From Candidatus Merdivicinus faecavium (GTDB taxonomy: Bacteria; Bacillota; Clostridia; Oscillospirales; Ruminococcaceae), in contig DVKD01000030.1 of NCBI GenBank assembly GCA_018716285.1, positions 1-36,916 on the forward strand: a DNA stretch of 36,916 bases. Direction: 5' to 3'. Shown here piece by piece: positions 27,497-35,783 of the stretch (position 1 is its first letter; each line of letters starts with the position of its first letter). Both the position numbers and the translations under genes were made by a program. The notes beneath the pieces are model-generated. The model saw nothing but the letters and a program-made list of their open reading frames with translations. It searched no databases and was not told the DNA's origin.

Positions 27497-27580
27497 TAGA
27501 ACGTGCTGGAAAACCCGGCCGGAAAAGCCCCGTTTCCGCTTTTCCGGCCGCCGGTTTGACGGCTTTTAAACACGTGTCAA
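27497..27580. repeat. Palindromic intergenic repeat, copy A
   Basis: Outer inverted arms (TAGAACGTGCTGGAAAACCC at the left, TTGACACGTGTTTAAAAGCC on the other strand at the right) enclose a perfect 12-base inverted repeat, CGGCCGGAAAAG with its complement (27516-27527 and 27539-27550). The left arm closely resembles an end of the element at 30979-31076. It fills much of the sipL/orphan-gene divergent gap. Confidence 0.7.
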
Positions 27581-27617
27581 GGGCAAACCCGCATTGGCGG
27601 AATGAAAGGAGCATGTC

Positions 27618-27779
27618 ATGAACCAGTTTATGCAAAACCTCCCGCAGAATCCCCGGTTCCAGAGCCTGCCCGCCTGGCTAAAGGAGAGCATCATGCAGTC
27701 CGGGGTCGAATTTTCCTCCGACGAGGAGCTTCGTTCCTTCGCCTCCGGCATCCAGGACGGCAAAAACAGCAGGGCATAG
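27618..27779 (+). CDS. 53-residue orphan protein
   Basis: A short gene, ATG 27618 to TAG 27777-27779, encodes 53 residues with no family I recognise. It begins MNQFMQNLPQNPRFQSLP and has an acidic middle (EFSSDEELRSFA). It is soluble and probably helical. AAAGGAG lies about seven bases before the ATG, and a strong terminator follows directly, which together argue for a real gene. It is divergent from sipL, so a sporulation role is possible but unproven. Confidence 0.75.
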   Translation: MNQFMQNLPQNPRFQSLPAWLKESIMQSGVEFSSDEELRSFASGIQDGKNSRA

Positions 27780-27781
27780 TC

Positions 27782-27821
27782 AAAACCGGCAGGAGGGGAA
27801 AATCCCGTTCCTGCCGGTTTT
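27782..27821. terminator. Bidirectional terminator
   Basis: AAAACCGGCAGGA and its complement form a perfect 13-base stem flanked by A and T tracts. It separates the convergent 53-residue gene (stop 27779) and HAD phosphatase gene (stop 27829). Confidence 0.92.
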
Positions 27822-27828
27822 GGTTTTC

Positions 27829-28488
27829 TCAAAGGGAGACGCCGAGCATCGCGCCAAGCGCGGGGAGGTCTTCCGCGACTGCGGCGGCACCGGCGGCTTC
27901 GAGCTCCTCTCTTCCGCCGTAGCCCCACAGCACCCCGATGCAGGGGATGGAGAAGCGCGCCGCCCCCTCGGCGTCGTAGCGCCGGTCGCCGATCATGACC
28001 GCCCCGCGGGGATCGATCCCCTCCCGCGCAAGCAAATCGCCGATCACATCCTCCTTGCGGGGGCGCGCGCCGTCCAGCCCGCTGCCGGCGACCGCATCAA
28101 AGTACCCGCGCAGCGAAAAATGCGCGAGGATCTCCTCGCAGAGCGGCTCCGGCTTGGAGCTGGCAAGATAAAGCCGCTTCCCCGCCGACTTCAGCGCCGC
28201 GAGCAGCCGGTCGATGCCGGGATAGGGCGTGTTTTCGAACTTCCCGTCCCGGCAGAAATATTCGCGGTATACCGTGATCGCCTCCCGGCACTGCTCGGGC
28301 GAAAAGCCGAACCGTTCCGCGAAGGAATCGGCGAGCGGCGGCCCGATGAAGGAGAGAAGCTCCTCCCTCCCCGCCCGCAGCCCGAAATGCCGCAGCGCGT
28401 GCTGCACCGAATGGACGATGCCGTCGGCCGGGTCGGTCAGCGTCCCGTCCAGGTCCCAGAGCAGGACCGTTTTCTGCGTAAAATCCAT
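27829..28488 (-). CDS. HAD-superfamily phosphatase, phosphoglycolate-phosphatase-like
   Basis: This 219-residue HAD-IA phosphatase has motif I DLDGTLTD (Asp12 and Asp14), a helical cap, motif II in LYLASSK and motif IV IGDRRYDAEGA. The size and the FIGPPL cap signature match the phosphoglycolate phosphatase group, which includes pyrophosphatase and nucleotidase members. The start is ATG 28488 with AAGGAGG five bases upstream. An open upstream extension runs into the GNAT gene and lacks a site. It follows the GNAT gene by 31 bases and may be co-transcribed. Confidence 0.92.
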   Translation of the reverse strand: MDFTQKTVLLWDLDGTLTDPADGIVHSVQHALRHFGLRAGREELLSFIGPPLADSFAERFGFSPEQCREAITVYREYFCRDGKFENTPYPGIDRLLAALKSAGKRLYLASSKPEPLCEEILAHFSLRGYFDAVAGSGLDGARPRKEDVIGDLLAREGIDPRGAVMIGDRRYDAEGAARFSIPCIGVLWGYGGREELEAAGAAAVAEDLPALGAMLGVSL

Positions 28489-28519
28489 ACAGGCCTCCTT
28501 TCCCCATCCGCGCGGGGCT

Positions 28520-28993
28520 TCAATCGGTTTTGGCGGGCGGCAGGAACAGCTCCATTTCATTTTCCCTGTCCGAGAAGCCGGCCCTGCGGTAGAGCGGCCT
28601 GCCCATATCGCTGGCGGAGAGCCACAGCCGCCCGATGCCGTTTTTTCCCGCAAAGCGGATCATTTCCTCCAGGATCCGGGAGGCGCACCCCTTCCCGCGG
28701 AACTCCGGGCGGGTGTAGACGTTGAGGAGATACCCTTCCCTCCCCGCCGGGTTGCCGGGATAGGGCAGCCGCTCGAAGAGGCAGAGCGAGCCGCAGGCGG
28801 CGAGCCCGTCCTCCGCCGGGATCCCCCAGCAGAAGAGATCCCGCCCGATGTGGGACAGAAAGTAAACCCGGCTCGCCTCCTCAAACGTTTGCGCCTCGCC
28901 CCCGCCGGGCAGCTCCCCCAGCTCGGAAAGCAATGCGCTCCTGAGGGCCCAGAATTCCTCGATATGGGAGCTGGTCAGTGCGATCGGACGCAC
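28520..28993 (-). CDS. GNAT-family N-acetyltransferase
   Basis: This 157-residue acetyltransferase shows the acetyl-CoA site NVYTRPEFRGKGCASRILEEMI (R-x-x-G-x-G/A type), preceded by the beta-strand GYLLNVYT. The C-terminal PLYRRAGF is the usual GNAT motif B end. The substrate is unknown. Start GTG 28993 follows AAAGGGG at eight bases. It precedes the HAD gene and could form a short two-gene unit. No transmembrane or signal segment is seen. Confidence 0.92.
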   Translation of the reverse strand: MRPIALTSSHIEEFWALRSALLSELGELPGGGEAQTFEEASRVYFLSHIGRDLFCWGIPAEDGLAACGSLCLFERLPYPGNPAGREGYLLNVYTRPEFRGKGCASRILEEMIRFAGKNGIGRLWLSASDMGRPLYRRAGFSDRENEMELFLPPAKTD

Positions 28994-29026
28994 GGCGTCA
29001 TCCCCTTTCTTTCATACTATCAGGGC

Positions 29027-29052
29027 AAAACGGGCGGGAAATCTCCCGCCCG
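29027..29052 (-). terminator. Terminator after the DUF362 protein gene
   Basis: On the minus strand a 9-base stem CGGGCGGGA with its complement and 4-base loop is followed by TTTT. It lies just past the stop at 29068 and before the GNAT gene. Confidence 0.82.
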
Positions 29053-29067
29053 CTGCGCGTGATCGCG

Positions 29068-30192
29068 TTATTGAACCTTGATCAGCTCGTACTCGCTGCT
29101 GCCGAGGCCGATCTTGACGGCGTGGTCGATGCCGGAGCGCCAGTTTGTCACCGGGAAGGTGTTGGTGAAGTGGTCGTGGTGGCAGTCGCCGTGGGCGGCC
29201 AGCTCCTCGGCGAGCTTGCTGCCGGCCTGGACCGGCATGGCGTTGCAGGCGTCGGCACAGGCGACGTCGAGGGCGACGGGGTCGAAGGAGGCGAACATCC
29301 CGACGTCGGGGATGATGGGCAGGTCGTTCTCCGCGTGGCAGTCGCAGTAAGGGGAGACATCCATCACAATGCTGATGTGGAACTGCGGGCGGCCGTCGAC
29401 GACCGCCTTGGCGTACTCGGCGATCTTGCAGTTCAATTCGTCGTTGGCGCTGTCGTTGCCGTTGTAGATGGCGTCAAAGTTGCAGGCGCCGAGGCAGCGG
29501 CCGCAGCCGACGCATTTCTCATGGTCGATGGAGGCTTTGCGGTCCTCCCCGTAGGAGATCGCGCCGTGGGCGCAGTTTTTGGAGCAGACCCGGCAGCCGA
29601 CGCATTTTTCCCGGTCGACGTCCGGCTTGCCGGAGCAGTGCTGCTCCATCTTGCCGGCGCGGGAGCCGCAGCCCATGCCGAGGTTTTTGAGCGCGCCGCC
29701 GAAGCCGGTCGCCTCGTGGCCCTTGAAGTGGTTTAGCGAGATGATGACGTCGGCGTCCATGATCGCGCGGCCGATTTTGGCCTCCTTGACATACTCGCCG
29801 CCCGCGACCGGGACAATGGCCTCGTCGGTGCCCTTGAGGCCGTCGCCGATGATGACCGGGCAGCCGCAGGCATAGGGGGTGAAGCCGTTCTCCCACGCTG
29901 CCTCGAGATGGTCGAGGGCGTTCTTGCGCCGCCCGACGTAGAGGGTGTTGCAGTCGGTGAGGAAGGGCCGGCCGCCCAGCTCCTTGACCAAATCGGCAAC
30001 GGCCTTTGCAAAGTTCGGGCGGAGGTAGGAGAGGTTGCCGGGCTCGCCGAAGTGGATTTTGATGGCGGCGAATTTCTCCTTCATATCGATCTGCCCGATG
30101 CCGGCCGCCTTGGCGAGCCTTTGCAGCTTGCGCAGGAGGTTGTCGCCGGGCTTTGCCCGCATATCGCAGAAGTAGACTTTGGATTTTTCCAT
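29068..30192 (-). CDS. DUF362-domain iron-sulfur protein
   Basis: This 374-residue protein has a DUF362 domain (from KIHFGEPGNLSYLRPNFA to DVIISLNHFKGHEATGFGG), into which two ferredoxin-type 4Fe-4S motifs are inserted: CVGCRVCSKNCAHG and CVGCGRCLGACNFD. Each supplies four cysteines. DUF362 proteins with two clusters are common in anaerobes and are thought to act as redox or metal-handling proteins; the substrate is unknown. Start ATG 30192 follows AAAGGA. It begins 26 bases after the SGNH-hydrolase gene on the same strand, and a terminator follows it. Confidence 0.93.
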   Translation of the reverse strand: MEKSKVYFCDMRAKPGDNLLRKLQRLAKAAGIGQIDMKEKFAAIKIHFGEPGNLSYLRPNFAKAVADLVKELGGRPFLTDCNTLYVGRRKNALDHLEAAWENGFTPYACGCPVIIGDGLKGTDEAIVPVAGGEYVKEAKIGRAIMDADVIISLNHFKGHEATGFGGALKNLGMGCGSRAGKMEQHCSGKPDVDREKCVGCRVCSKNCAHGAISYGEDRKASIDHEKCVGCGRCLGACNFDAIYNGNDSANDELNCKIAEYAKAVVDGRPQFHISIVMDVSPYCDCHAENDLPIIPDVGMFASFDPVALDVACADACNAMPVQAGSKLAEELAAHGDCHHDHFTNTFPVTNWRSGIDHAVKIGLGSSEYELIKVQ

Positions 30193-30218
30193 AAAAACTG
30201 TCCTTTCTATTCCCAAGA

Positions 30219-30953
30219 TCATTCACAGACGCCGGCCACCGTCTCCCGGATGAGGGAGAGAAGGGCGGGGTCCGCTCCGTCGAAGAGGACCGGCGCAGTT
30301 TCGGGCAGGCGGCCGGTCAGGACCGTGTACCAGAGCATCCCCGCGGCATAGCGGCCGTAATCCTCCGAGAGGTGGAAGCCGTCCCGGCAGAGGGAACGCC
30401 CGCCCTTCCGGATATCAAAGGCGGCGTTTTCCCGCAGCCTGCGGATGAGCAGGCCGGTTGGAATCACCGGGAGGTCATATTCCGCGGAGATGCGGGCGGT
30501 TGTTTCCGCAATAGCGTCCGCCATTTTTTCCTGGTCGCAGCCGTAGTTTGCAAATCCCGGGTGATCGGAGGTCCACTCATAGGCCCAGGTGGAATGGAAA
30601 AAGATCTTCGCGCGGGGGCACAGCCGGCGCACCTCGGCCAGCACCTCGCCCAGGAAGGGGGCGTAGGTCTCATAAAGGCCGGCGAGGTGGCTCACCTGCT
30701 GGACGGTGACGATGTCCCAGTCCTCCGCCCGCAGGCCGTCCTGGATGGAACAGGCGGGGCCGGAGGAGGCGTCCTCCTGATATTCGTAATCGGCGGATCC
30801 GCTGCGCACATTGCCGGCGTGCCGCTCTAAACTGCACCCGCCGATCATGAGGTTGCGGGCGAAAAGAGGATGGCCGTCCGCCGCGGCGATCTGCTGAAGG
30901 TAGCGGGTGGCGTCCTGGGAGAAACTGTTGCCGATGGAGAGAATTTTTGTCAT
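30219..30953 (-). CDS. DUF4886-like SGNH hydrolase
   Basis: This 244-residue protein begins ILSIGNSFSQDATRYL, the block I motif of DUF4886/SGNH hydrolases (Ser10 the probable nucleophile), includes DIVTVQQVSHLAG, and ends with CRDGFHLSEDYGRY, whose Asp and His supply the rest of the triad. Relatives often act on carbohydrate esters. No signal peptide is seen. I chose ATG 30953 because AAGGA lies ten bases upstream; a GTG at 30962 sits too close to it. It is the first gene of a two-gene unit with the DUF362 protein. Confidence 0.85.
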   Translation of the reverse strand: MTKILSIGNSFSQDATRYLQQIAAADGHPLFARNLMIGGCSLERHAGNVRSGSADYEYQEDASSGPACSIQDGLRAEDWDIVTVQQVSHLAGLYETYAPFLGEVLAEVRRLCPRAKIFFHSTWAYEWTSDHPGFANYGCDQEKMADAIAETTARISAEYDLPVIPTGLLIRRLRENAAFDIRKGGRSLCRDGFHLSEDYGRYAAGMLWYTVLTGRLPETAPVLFDGADPALLSLIRETVAGVCE

Positions 30954-30978
30954 ATCATCCACATCCTTACCATGCTGC

Positions 30979-31076
30979 TTAGAACGTGATTGACCGAAAA
31001 ATGCCTGCTATAAAGGAAGAAGGTGCTGTAACAGGCGTATTTTTCACCAAGCAGTCGGGTTTTCAAACACGCTCTA
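30979..31076. repeat. Palindromic intergenic repeat, copy B
   Basis: Imperfect nested inverted repeat: outer arms TTAGAACGTG and CACGCTCTA, inner arms GAAAAATGCCTG and CAGGCGTATTTTTC. On the minus strand the right end reads TAGAGCGTGTTTGAAAACCC, 17 of 21 positions matching copy A's left end. It occupies the left part of the 315-base gap between the SGNH and P-ATPase genes. The rest (31077-31268) shows only a possible sigma-E-like -10 (CATACAGA at 31224-31231) without a convincing -35. Confidence 0.7.
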
Positions 31077-31268
31077 GCAAAAAACTCCGTTATCATGATA
31101 GCAGATGGCGCCGCACTGTGGCAATCGGCAAAACAGCAGATTTTTCCCGCGCGCTTTGTGGAGAACGACGGTTTTCCGCCCTTCATTTCCTGCCGGAAGG
31201 GCGGCTATTTTGCGGACATCCCGCATACAGATAGAGGGAAGCGAAATATCCGGGAAAGGATGATCTGA

Positions 31269-33989
31269 GTGAAGTTTTTTGACTATCTGGAAAAAGACCC
31301 GGCCGGCGAAGAGAGCATCGCGGCGCCCTACACCGGGCTTTCCCAGCGCGAAGCGGAGCAAAGGCTTGCGCAGTACGGGAAAAACACCCTGCAGAACGGG
31401 AAGAAGGTGAAGCCTTTCGCCATCTTTATCTGCCAGTTCAAGGATTTCCTCACAATGGTGCTGCTCGCCTGCACGGCCGTCACCCTCTTTCTGGGGGACT
31501 ATACCGAAGCGATGACCATCGGGGTGATCGTCCTCCTAAACGGGCTGATGGGGTTTTTCCAGGAGTACCGCACCGAGCGCACCCTCGAAGCGCTGCGCAG
31601 AATGGCCGCTCCCAAAGCGAAGGTCTACCGGGACGGCGCGCTGCGGGAGGTTCCCGGCGAGGAGGTCGTACCGGGCGATCTGATCGCGCTGGAAGCCGGG
31701 GACCGGGTCCCGGCCGACGCCTGCCTGCTCGAAACCACTGCCCTCTCGGCTGACGAATCCATCCTGACCGGTGAATCGGCCGCAGTCGGCAAACAGGCCG
31801 CCGGGCCGGATTTCGCGGGGGACAACAGCCTCCACCAGCCGGGGCTCGTCTACATGGGCACCATCATCACCACGGGGCGCGGAGTGGGGCGGGTGCTGGC
31901 GACCGGCATGGAGAGCCAGATGGGCAGGATTGCCGGGATGATCGGGGAAATCGAGGAGGAACCGACCCCGCTGCAGAAAAAGCTCGACCAGCTCGGGCGG
32001 TACATCGCCTTCGGATGCCTGGGGGTCTGCGCCATTGTCGCCGGGGCGGGGCTTCTGCGTGGCGAGCCGCTGCTCGACATGCTGCTGACCGGGGTGAGCC
32101 TGGCCGTCGCGGCGGTGCCGGAGGGGCTCCCCGCCATCGTCACCATCTCCCTCGCCCTCGCGGTGGGGCGGATGGTCAAGCAGCGCTCCCTCATCCGCAG
32201 GCTGCACGCGGTCGAGACTTTGGGCTGCACCGACGTCATCTGTTCGGACAAAACCGGCACCCTCACCGAAAACAAAATGACCGTCCAGCAGATCTGGGCG
32301 GGCGGCGAGCGGCTGGAGGTGAGCGGCAGCGGCTATCAGAAGGCCGGGGAATTCCGGCTGGAGGACGGCCGCCTCGCCGACCCCAACCGTTTCCCGCCGG
32401 CGCTGCGGCTGCTCCAGACCGGCGTTTTGTGCAGCAACGCGGCCATCAGCGCGGAAAAAGGGTCCCGCTCCCGGGCGGGCAGCCGGGAGGCCGGGGAATA
32501 TGCCGCGATCGGCGACCCGACCGAGATCGCCCTCCTGGTCGCGGCGGCGAAAGCGTCGGTCACAGCCTCTTCGCTGGCAGTGGAATACCGCCGCCTGCTC
32601 GAAATCCCCTTTGACAGCAAAAGCAAGTCCATGTCGGTAGTGGTCGAGGGGAAAAACGGGCAGCGCCTGCTGCTTGTCAAGGGCGGCTACGACGTCCTCC
32701 TTTCCCGCTGCACCGCCTTTCAGACCGCAGACGGGGCCGTCCCGCTGACGGGGGCCCTGCGCCGGCGGATCGAGGAGGAAAACCGCCGGATGGCCGGGCG
32801 GGCCCTGCGGGTGCTGGGGTTTGCCTGGAAAATACTGCCCGCCGGACCCCTATCGGAGGAAACCGCCGCCGGGGAGCGCGGTCTCACCTTCGCCGGGCTG
32901 GCCGGGATGATGGATCCGCCGCGGAAGGAAGCGGCCGAGGCCGTCAAGCTGAGCCGCCGCGCGGGCATCCGCACCGTCATGATCACCGGCGACCACAGGG
33001 ATACGGCCTGCGCGGTGGCGCGGGAGCTCGGCATCTGGCATGAGGGGGACCGGGTCCTTACAGGGGCGGAAATCTCCGCCATGAGCGACGAAGCGCTCGA
33101 CGCGGTCATCGAGCAGACGGCTGTCTTTGCCAGGGTCAGCCCGAGCGACAAGCTCAAAATCGTCCGCGCCTTCCGCAGGAGGGGGCACATCACCGCCATG
33201 ACCGGCGACGGGGTCAACGACGCGCCGGCGGTCCGGGAGGCGGACATCGGGGTCTCGATGGGCATATCCGGCACCGACGTCACCAGGGAAGCCTCCGACC
33301 TCATCCTCCTCGACGACAATTTCGCGACCCTCGTCGCGGCCGTCCGGGAGGGGCGGGTCATCTACCAGAACATCCGCAAGTTCATCCGCTACCTCCTGTC
33401 CTGCAACATCGGGGAGGTGCTCACCATGTTTCTGGGGATGCTGATGGGGATCCCGGTCGTATTGCTGCCCATCCACATCCTGCTCATAAACCTTGTGACC
33501 GACGGGCTGCCGGCCATCGCGCTGGGACTCGAGCCGCCCGAAAAGGATGTGATGAAGCGGCCGCCGCGCCGCGCCTCCGACGGCGTCTTTTCCGACGGGC
33601 TGCTCACCACCATTCTCTTCCGCGGGGCGCTCATCGGGCTGACCACCCTCGCCGTTTTCCTCCACTTCTGGAAAACCGGGGATCTCTCCCTCGCCCGGAC
33701 GGGGGCGCTGCTCGCCCTTGTTTTCGCCCAGCTCATCCATGTGTTTGAGTGCAAGAGCGAGGAGAAGACGATCTTCGGCATCAACCCTCTGAACAACTGG
33801 AAGCTGCTGCTCGCCGTCCTTTTCTCATCGGCGGTGGCGCTGGCGGCAGTCTATTTCCCGCCCGCGCGGACGGTCTTTCAAACCGTACCGATGGACGCCT
33901 CCCAGCTGCTCGCCGTCGCGGGCTGCCTGGCCGCGGCGCCGGTCCTGTCGGCGGTTTTGCAGAAGTTCTTTCGCAATCGGAATAAGTAA
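31269..33989 (+). CDS. Calcium-transporting-type P-type ATPase (P2)
   Basis: This 906-residue P2 ATPase is full length for bacterial SERCA-like pumps. It has the TGES actuator loop (LTGESAAV), PEGLP in transmembrane helix 4 (residues 284-288, a Ca2+-site hallmark), the phosphorylation site DKTGTLTEN (Asp327) and the hinge TGDGVNDAPA (about 645-654). About ten membrane helices are visible. It probably exports Ca2+ and may also carry Mn2+. Start GTG 31269 follows AAAGGATGATCTGA. The B. subtilis relative YloB is reported to be expressed in sporulation. I found no manganese riboswitch upstream. Confidence 0.95.
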   Translation: MKFFDYLEKDPAGEESIAAPYTGLSQREAEQRLAQYGKNTLQNGKKVKPFAIFICQFKDFLTMVLLACTAVTLFLGDYTEAMTIGVIVLLNGLMGFFQEYRTERTLEALRRMAAPKAKVYRDGALREVPGEEVVPGDLIALEAGDRVPADACLLETTALSADESILTGESAAVGKQAAGPDFAGDNSLHQPGLVYMGTIITTGRGVGRVLATGMESQMGRIAGMIGEIEEEPTPLQKKLDQLGRYIAFGCLGVCAIVAGAGLLRGEPLLDMLLTGVSLAVAAVPEGLPAIVTISLALAVGRMVKQRSLIRRLHAVETLGCTDVICSDKTGTLTENKMTVQQIWAGGERLEVSGSGYQKAGEFRLEDGRLADPNRFPPALRLLQTGVLCSNAAISAEKGSRSRAGSREAGEYAAIGDPTEIALLVAAAKASVTASSLAVEYRRLLEIPFDSKSKSMSVVVEGKNGQRLLLVKGGYDVLLSRCTAFQTADGAVPLTGALRRRIEEENRRMAGRALRVLGFAWKILPAGPLSEETAAGERGLTFAGLAGMMDPPRKEAAEAVKLSRRAGIRTVMITGDHRDTACAVARELGIWHEGDRVLTGAEISAMSDEALDAVIEQTAVFARVSPSDKLKIVRAFRRRGHITAMTGDGVNDAPAVREADIGVSMGISGTDVTREASDLILLDDNFATLVAAVREGRVIYQNIRKFIRYLLSCNIGEVLTMFLGMLMGIPVVLLPIHILLINLVTDGLPAIALGLEPPEKDVMKRPPRRASDGVFSDGLLTTILFRGALIGLTTLAVFLHFWKTGDLSLARTGALLALVFAQLIHVFECKSEEKTIFGINPLNNWKLLLAVLFSSAVALAAVYFPPARTVFQTVPMDASQLLAVAGCLAAAPVLSAVLQKFFRNRNK

Positions 33990-33994
33990 AGAAA

Positions 33995-34025
33995 CTGCCG
34001 GCGCATCTTTGCGGTGTGCCGGCAG
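33995..34025 (-). terminator. Terminator after the sulfatase gene
   Basis: CTGCCGGC and its complement form an 8-base stem around a 15-base loop. On the minus strand TTTCTTTA follows, so it most likely ends the sulfatase transcript. It also lies between the convergent P-ATPase and sulfatase genes. Confidence 0.68.
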
Positions 34026-34045
34026 CCTTCATCAGAATCGATTTT

Positions 34046-35566
34046 CTATTTCCCTGCCGGAGAGAACGGTTCTTCGCCGAGCCAGCGAACAGTTGCCCAG
34101 ATCGGCACTCCGTCATTTTTTTGCGGCTTGCCGGGGGTGCTCCGGCCTTCTCGCACATACCGGGCCAGCAGCGCCGCCATCTCCCGGACAATTTCCGGCT
34201 TCGCTTCCGCCAGGTTCCGGCGTTCCCCCACATCGGCCTCTAAATCATAAAGCTGGAAGGGGTAAAGCCCTTCGCTTTCCGGGGTATTGGGCCTTGGGTA
34301 GCTCCAGCCGCCGGAACCGGGGCACATTTCCAGCTTATAGCGTCCCACCCGGATGGACAGGGAACCGTCGTCGCTTTGATGGACGGTGGCTTCCCGCACG
34401 GGATGGTCCAATTCTTTTCCCTGCCACAGGGGCAGGAGGCTCACGCTGTCCTCCCCCATATTGTCCGGCAGGGGTACGCCTAAAATCTCCGCCATGGTGG
34501 CCATCATGTCGCACAGGCAGACGGTTTCCCCGCATGTCTGCCCGGCCCGGATGCCTGCGGGCCAGCGGACTAAAAACGGGACCCGGTGTCCGCCCTCGTA
34601 AATGTCCGCCTTGTGCCCCCGGAAGTGGTAGGACGGGTTGTGGCCCTTTTCCGCCAGCGCCGCGAAATCCGCGTGAGGGGCGCAGCCGTTGTCGGAAGCG
34701 TACGCCACAATGGTGTTCTCCGCAATCCCTTCCTCCTCCAATTTCCGGAGGATCTGCCCCACCGCGTCGTCGCACATCAGGCAAAAATCCCCGTAAACGT
34801 TAGTCCCCGATTTCCCCAGGAATTCCGGGGAAGGCAGGATGGGGGTATGGGGGGCCGGCAGGGCGAAGTACAGGAAGAAGGGCCGGTCTTTATATTCGCT
34901 GATTTTTTCCAGGGCTTTTTCCGTCAAATGGGGCAGAACATCCTCATGGCGGAAATCCGGGGCGCAGGGGCCGGGCCGGGATAGGGCGGGGACAGGCTTG
35001 CCGGAGCCGTCCGGCATAACGCCCGGATACTCATGGTCCGGGGCGTAGGTGGGCCGGTCGTTTTCAATGTACACATAGGGCGGCATATCCAGGGATGCGC
35101 TGATGCCGTAAAAGTAATCAAATCCTCTGGTTACAGGGGAACCGGCAATGGCGGCAGAATAGTCCACATCCGGACAGCGGTTGAATTCGTTCCAGTCCCC
35201 CAAAAGGCTCCCGTCTTTTCGCCGCCATCCCATTCCCAGATGCCATTTGCCCACACAGGCAGTGGTATAGCCGTTTTCCTGAAGAAGGTTCCCCAGGGTT
35301 TTGCGGCCTTCCTCAATCAGCGGGGCGGAATACCCCACCAGCACCCCGGATTTTAGGGCGCTGCGCCAATTGTAGCGGCCGGTCAGAATCCCGTAGCGGG
35401 ACGGGGTGCACAGGGCGGAGGTGGCGTGGGCGTCGGTAAAGATCATGCCTTCCCGCCCCAGCCGGTCAAAATTCGGAGTCCGGAAGGCGGATTCCGGGTT
35501 TAGGCAGGAGACGTCTCCATATCCCATATCATCCGCTAAAATATAAATGAGGTTTGGTTTTTTCAT
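34046..35566 (-). CDS. Cys-type sulfatase
   Basis: This 506-residue arylsulfatase-family enzyme has an Asp pair (12-13) for the metal in YILADDMGYGD, the maturation motif LCTPSRYGILTGR with Cys53 destined to become formylglycine, GKWHLG in the substrate region, and SDNG. Such enzymes cleave sulfate esters from glycans. In anaerobes the Cys is matured by a radical SAM anSME enzyme, which is not in this window. No signal peptide is seen. Start ATG 35566 has AAAGGA about eight bases upstream; ATG 35575 lacks spacing. Its base composition is by eye less GC-rich than the P-ATPase gene, hinting at separate history. Confidence 0.93.
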   Translation of the reverse strand: MKKPNLIYILADDMGYGDVSCLNPESAFRTPNFDRLGREGMIFTDAHATSALCTPSRYGILTGRYNWRSALKSGVLVGYSAPLIEEGRKTLGNLLQENGYTTACVGKWHLGMGWRRKDGSLLGDWNEFNRCPDVDYSAAIAGSPVTRGFDYFYGISASLDMPPYVYIENDRPTYAPDHEYPGVMPDGSGKPVPALSRPGPCAPDFRHEDVLPHLTEKALEKISEYKDRPFFLYFALPAPHTPILPSPEFLGKSGTNVYGDFCLMCDDAVGQILRKLEEEGIAENTIVAYASDNGCAPHADFAALAEKGHNPSYHFRGHKADIYEGGHRVPFLVRWPAGIRAGQTCGETVCLCDMMATMAEILGVPLPDNMGEDSVSLLPLWQGKELDHPVREATVHQSDDGSLSIRVGRYKLEMCPGSGGWSYPRPNTPESEGLYPFQLYDLEADVGERRNLAEAKPEIVREMAALLARYVREGRSTPGKPQKNDGVPIWATVRWLGEEPFSPAGK

Positions 35567-35710
35567 ATCGTTCATCCTTTCTGACTAAAAATACATTTAT
35601 TGAACTGCCCGCCGACTTCAACATACTCTGACGGGCAATCGGTCTCCTGCTTCCAAAACGGGCTTCGCTGCCTGTGCATATTGACGCTTATCTTCACCAT
35701 ATATACTGTG

Positions 35711-35748
35711 ATTCAGTCACTGAATACTGGGATGGAATCGAGTATAAT
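35711..35748 (+). promoter_or_regulatory. trxA: Thioredoxin promoter with overlapping palindrome
   Basis: A perfect TATAAT (35743-35748) lies 36 bases before the thioredoxin ATG. The -35 position (CTGAAT, 35720-35725) is poor and falls inside the perfect palindrome ATTCAGT-C-ACTGAAT (35711-35725). A weak -35 under a palindrome suggests that a regulator decides expression. The adjacent Crp/Fnr gene is a candidate, but its usual half sites (TTGA/TCAA type) do not match closely. Confidence 0.65.
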
Positions 35749-35783
35749 TAAAGACAAATCCAAAAAAGAAAGGAACAGGAACG

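Noticed and set aside
31077-31268. Looked for a manganese (yybP-ykoY) riboswitch before the P-type ATPase.
   Set aside because: None of the conserved sequence blocks of that element are visible.
35572-35679. Minus-strand 35-codon frame ending exactly at the sulfatase start region.
   Set aside because: It has no good ribosome binding site and overlaps a promoter-like, lower-GC region. Translation is possible but unsupported without conservation.
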